Shown: piece by piece, positions 6,719 through 7,741 of the stretch | How the letters are laid out: every line of letters begins with the position of its first letter | Numbering within the stretch: position 1 is the first letter of the stretch | Assembly (NCBI GenBank): GCA_014384685.1 | Contig: JACNFL010000183.1 | Span: forward strand, 1-7,741 | Reading direction: 5' to 3' | Source: Methanobacteriota archaeon | GTDB lineage: Archaea; Thermoplasmatota; Poseidoniia; Poseidoniales; Thalassarchaeaceae | DNA: 7,741 bases | Program-made: the position numbers and the translations under genes | Notes under the pieces: model-generated | What the model was told of the DNA's origin: nothing | Database searches by the model: none | Seen by the model: only the letters and a program-made list of their open reading frames with translations

Positions 6719-7585
6719 TCAATGCGGCTCCGCAATTCCCTGTACCCAGACAATAAACAGGTGTATGATAATCAGAGTGGTTACAATAACTGGTAAGATG
6801 AATACGTGTAAGAAATACATCCTAGTAACTGCCGCTCCTGATAGTGATGTGCCACCAAACATTAGGGTTGCAACCCAACCACCGATAAGTGGAGTTGAGT
6901 TTGCCATAGCAATACCAATTGTTGCTGCTCCAAACGCTAGAGCATCCCACGGCAGTAGATATCCAGAATATCCAAACACGATGGTCAGCAGCATTAGCCC
7001 CACTCCGATGAGCCAGTTTAACTCACGTGGGTTTCGGTATGCGCCAGTGAAGTATACGCGGCACATGTGTAAGAATACCGAGGCAACCATGAAGTGTGTG
7101 GCCCAATGATGTATACTTCTGATAATGTATCCAAATGGCAATTGAGTCATGATAAACTGCATACTTGAATATGCAGGTGTGGGGTCACCGTCTCCTCCTG
7201 GGACATAATAAATTCCAAGAACAGTTCCTGTGATAATTAGAATGATAAAAGCAAGGAATGAAATCCCACCTAGGCAATATAGCGGATACCAATACCAAAT
7301 GATCCGGAGTTTGTATTTTTCCGCGTGGGTTAGAGGCATTTGCCGGTGCACTGATTGGTATGCATCGCGACTCATAGCCCAGTAATCTTGGATTCTGAAT
7401 CTAGTATCCAACCAAGAGAAGGTCCACAGGAATAACTTTTCAGCAAGCCCCATCTTTCCAACAGATTCAACAGCCCTAAGAATTTCTTTACGAGGAATAT
7501 CTTCATTCTCTTTGCGTAAAGTCAAAGCCACTAACACCGTGACTATGATGATGAATAACCAAAGGAACCAAAATTGTAGTAACAT
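6719..7585 (-). CDS. petB: Cytochrome b, N-terminal (b6-type) subunit of a Rieske/cytochrome b complex
   Basis: This membrane subunit binds haems b_L and b_H and, with the fusion's N-terminal domain and the Rieske protein, forms a quinol-oxidising complex. Its 288 residues align, from memory, with chloroplast b6: YCLGGIS (103-109), SIHHW (157-161), LHMCRVYFTGAY..PREL (172-189), GYSGYLLPWD (205-214), TRMYFLH (254-260). Haem ligands are H159 and H173 (helix B) and H260 and H275 (helix D); the 14 residues between the helix D pair match b6 rather than mitochondrial spacing (13). C104 corresponds to the b6 cysteine that binds haem c_i. Unlike b6, it has an additional N-terminal membrane helix (1-22) and a long polar stretch (23-95) before helix A. 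The split between this subunit and a subunit IV-like partner is also b6f/Bacillus-like. The start at 7585 is supported by GGAGG 7 nt upstream; the overlapping ATG at 7590 is out of frame. Confidence 0.95.
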   Translation of the reverse strand: MLLQFWFLWLFIIIVTVLVALTLRKENEDIPRKEILRAVESVGKMGLAEKLFLWTFSWLDTRFRIQDYWAMSRDAYQSVHRQMPLTHAEKYKLRIIWYWYPLYCLGGISFLAFIILIITGTVLGIYYVPGGDGDPTPAYSSMQFIMTQLPFGYIIRSIHHWATHFMVASVFLHMCRVYFTGAYRNPRELNWLIGVGLMLLTIVFGYSGYLLPWDALAFGAATIGIAMANSTPLIGGWVATLMFGGTSLSGAAVTRMYFLHVFILPVIVTTLIIIHLFIVWVQGIAEPH

Positions 7586-7592
7586 ATCATTT

Positions 7593-7597
7593 CCTCC
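7593..7597 (-). promoter_or_regulatory. Ribosome binding site of cytochrome b
   Basis: GGAGG on the minus strand, 7 nt before the ATG at 7585 and 3 nt after the Rieske stop. It decides between the in-frame start at 7585 and the out-of-frame ATG at 7590. Confidence 0.7.
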
Positions 7598-7600
7598 ATT

Positions 7601-7741
7601 CTAATTACAGTAAGTGTACCAGTCGAGTATCTCAACCACTCCCTCAGCCTCAAAGTCAATCACTTCTAGAACATCATTATTCACGGTGAAGGGGATGAGG
7701 GGGATTCCAACAGGTGCAGGGCCACCAGTTCTTTTGATTCC
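7601..7741 (-). CDS. Rieske [2Fe-2S] protein, C-terminal fragment
   Basis: An open frame enters from the right edge and ends at TAG (7603-7601), giving the last 46 residues. It contains RTGGPAPVGIPLIPF, which resembles the Pro loop (GPAP) that closes the [2Fe-2S] cluster fold of Rieske proteins, followed by a short hydrophobic/acidic beta-strand region and the end WYTYCN. The cluster-binding Cys/His boxes would lie upstream, outside the window. Position is decisive: it is 15 nt before cytochrome b in the same direction, the normal order in Rieske/cytochrome b operons. It would take one electron from quinol at the Qo site and pass it to an outside acceptor such as a blue copper protein or cytochrome, which is not seen here. 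The Cys next to the C-terminus is unexplained. Confidence 0.75.
   Translation of the reverse strand, partial: GIKRTGGPAPVGIPLIPFTVNNDVLEVIDFEAEGVVEILDWYTYCN

Noticed and set aside
6564..7109. Plus-strand open frame of 181 codons antisense to the cytochrome b and fusion genes
   Set aside because: It overlaps two strongly supported conserved genes on the opposite strand, and its translation has no recognisable domain and reads as a mirror of their codon pattern.

Overview
The window reads as a moderately AT-rich, gene-dense prokaryotic chromosome fragment with no RNA genes, mobile elements or CRISPR. The gene content best fits an uncultivated, aerobic planktonic archaeon of the marine Euryarchaeota type (Marine Group II/Poseidoniales-like). 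The pointers are an archaeal-looking secreted beta-rich domain, a heterodisulfide-reductase-type iron-sulfur module, and a Rieske/cytochrome b complex. This assignment is an inference; a bacterial host cannot be excluded from the sequence alone.

Left part, plus strand (1-3095): a 5'-truncated asparagine-synthetase-type glutamine amidotransferase is followed after 6 nt by a glutamate-cysteine ligase of the proteobacterial GshA (ATP-grasp-like) family. The Shine-Dalgarno of the second gene overlaps the stop of the first, so the two are probably translated together. They suggest synthesis of a gamma-glutamylcysteine-type thiol, possibly with an amidation step.

Right part, minus strand (7741 down to 3109): a compact operon transcribed toward the first pair and ending 13 nt from it. 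In transcription order it holds the C-terminus of a Rieske iron-sulfur protein, a b6-type cytochrome b N-terminal subunit with all four haem-ligand histidines plus the b6-type cysteine, a very unusual 966-residue fusion, a 2[4Fe-4S] ferredoxin, and a small two-helix membrane protein. The fusion begins as the cytochrome b C-terminal subunit (subunit IV-like, with a PDWY Qo motif). It continues through a roughly 285-residue predicted outside domain and another membrane helix, and ends in an HdrC-like 2[4Fe-4S] domain and an HdrB-like pair of CCG domains.

How it fits together: predicted topology (six helices, N and C termini inside) puts the Hdr-like module on the cytoplasmic face, the side where the quinone-reducing Qi site and the b6-type haem c_i lie. 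The operon therefore looks like a quinol:acceptor oxidoreductase with a covalently built-in cytoplasmic electron entry or exit module, served by its own ferredoxin. This is the most unusual system in the window. The nearby thiol-synthesis genes make a low-molecular-weight disulfide one candidate partner, but this is only a hypothesis.
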